In this document: positions 4,904 to 5,720 of the stretch, piece by piece
Position numbering within the stretch: the first letter of the stretch is position 1
Layout of the letters: every line of letters begins with the position of its first letter
Source of the DNA: an uncultured Bacilli bacterium
GTDB lineage: Bacteria > Bacillota_I > Bacilli_A > RF39 > UBA660
DNA length: 5,720 nucleotides
NCBI GenBank assembly: GCA_905235875.1
Contig: CAJONL010000092.1
Location: forward strand, 1 to 5,720
Reading direction: 5' to 3'
Notes under the pieces: generated by a model
What the model was told of the DNA's origin: nothing
Seen by the model: only the letters and a program-made list of their open reading frames with translations
Databases searched by the model: none
Program-made: the position numbers and the translations under genes

Positions 4904-5720
4904 GTGAAAAGCTATATAAATATTTTAATAAAAGAAAATATAAAAGAAGTAATTAATTATATATTAAATTTAAATATAAATATTTATAGTACTAAAAAAG
5001 TAAAAGATGGATTAATTATTAAATTAGATTATAGTGATTACCTAAATATTAAAAATAAATATAAAAATATGAAAATAATAGGTAAAACTGGTAGGATTAA
5101 TATAATAGATAAATATAATAAATATAAGTATGAATTATTTTCTGTACTAATATTTATGTTTTTTATTATATTATTATCTTTTAATACTTTATATATAAAT
5201 GTAGATACTGATACAAATAGTTTGAAAAATAAAATAATTAAAGAATTATATAAAGAAAATATAAAGCCATTTACATTTAAGAAGAGTTTTAATAGTTTAA
5301 ATAAGGTTAAAAATAGTATTATAGAAAATAATAAGTCAAAGATAGAATGGTTAGAGCTTAAATATGATGGAGTTTATTTAAATGTAAAAGTAATTGAAAG
5401 AAAAGAAAAAAAAGAAAAGAAATATATAAAAAAAGAAACTAATATTATTGCTACTAAAAATGGATATATAAGAAAACTTAATGTAACAAGTGGTGAAATA
5501 GTAAAGAATATAGGGGACTATGTAAAAAAAGGAGATATTATAGTTACAGGAAATATAACTAGAAATGATGAGATAATAAAAAAGCAAAGATCAAAAGGAC
5601 TAGTATATGGGGAAGTATGGTATATAAAAAAAATAAATAAAAAGGTGTATTCTTATAAATATAAAAAAACTAATTATTCATATTTTAAATTAGTATTAGA
5701 AATTAGAAATAGAAAATATA
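4904..5720 (+). CDS. yqfD: Sporulation protein YqfD, 3' end outside window
   Basis: The reading frame starts at GTG 4904, 5 bases after AGGGGG (4893-4898) and 1 base after the yqfC stop, and runs open to the window end (272 codons seen of a family usually near 400). An N-terminal soluble part (1-75) is followed by one transmembrane helix (about 77-98). A large, probably external part follows, with a segment like IEWLELKYDGVYLNVKV (147-163) that matches the family's conserved W-x-x-G core. After a Lys/Glu-rich stretch (165-178) comes a barrel-like segment, GYIRKLNVTSGEIV then GDYVKKGDIIVTG (187-216), resembling biotinyl/HlyD-type folds. It acts in sporulation with YqfC, probably at the mother-cell or outer forespore membrane; the mechanism is unknown. 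Its absence from ATG-only gene lists would be due to the GTG start and missing stop. Confidence 0.88.
   Translation, partial: MKSYINILIKENIKEVINYILNLNINIYSTKKVKDGLIIKLDYSDYLNIKNKYKNMKIIGKTGRINIIDKYNKYKYELFSVLIFMFFIILLSFNTLYINVDTDTNSLKNKIIKELYKENIKPFTFKKSFNSLNKVKNSIIENNKSKIEWLELKYDGVYLNVKVIERKEKKEKKYIKKETNIIATKNGYIRKLNVTSGEIVKNIGDYVKKGDIIVTGNITRNDEIIKKQRSKGLVYGEVWYIKKINKKVYSYKYKKTNYSYFKLVLEIRNRKY

Noticed and set aside
5378..5587. Minus-strand ORF rich in Phe, Tyr, Ser and Ile opposite yqfD.
   Set aside because: It is the antisense shadow of a Lys/Asn/Glu-rich AT-biased gene, with no ribosome site and low-complexity composition.
2156..5720. Possible alternative genetic code (TGA as Trp), considered because of the very low GC content.
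   Set aside because: All Trp codons seen are TGG, no in-frame TGA interrupts the long genes, and stops are TAA or TAG. Nothing requires code 4, although no gene here ends in TGA to prove code 11.
1..5720. CRISPR array, tRNA/rRNA genes, riboswitch or insertion sequence.
   Set aside because: No regularly spaced direct repeats, tRNA-like cloverleaf, transposase frame or terminal inverted repeats were seen; non-coding space is limited to about 95 and 65 bases, mostly terminators and ribosome sites.

Overview
The window is very AT-rich DNA with strong Shine-Dalgarno sites, Ile/Asn/Lys-heavy proteins and a YqfC-YqfD sporulation gene pair. This points to an endospore-forming or spore-gene-bearing low-GC Bacillota. 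The large secreted protein with Listeria-Bacteroides (InlB B-type) repeats is common in gut Bacilli/Clostridia, so a gut commensal is likely. The species cannot be named from this sequence.

Layout: (1) Positions 1-2062 hold the 3' part of a large extracellular repeat protein. It has two tandem modules of about 272 residues, each ending in an InlB-type B-repeat, and the gene is closed by an intrinsic terminator at 2070-2099. (2) Positions 2156-4601 form a compact cassette: a peptidase-C39 ABC exporter, then three small overlapping ORFs (4164-4298, 4267-4461, 4449-4601), then a perfect hairpin terminator at 4601-4630. The first two small ORFs have textbook double-glycine leaders (LSxxELxxIxGG and LTxxELxxIxGG). 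The third has no leader and is a membrane peptide, but its last 22 residues align without gaps to the C-terminal region of the second peptide. (3) Positions 4666-5720 hold yqfC and the 5' part of yqfD, with their own ribosome binding site and a possible sporulation-type promoter.

How the genes work together: the exporter's N-terminal C39 domain should cut the two precursors after Gly-Gly and its ABC domain should export the mature peptides (about 30 and 40 residues). Both mature peptides are hydrophobic, carry small-xxx-small motifs (AxxxA / GxxxG) and have exactly one cysteine near the C-terminus. This fits an unmodified two-peptide (class IIb-like) bacteriocin or signalling pair. The third ORF may be a leaderless partner, an immunity peptide that mimics the partner, or a diverged duplicate. 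No recognised immunity, regulator or HlyD-like accessory gene lies in the window. The cassette sits between two terminators next to a sporulation operon and looks like a self-contained insertion.
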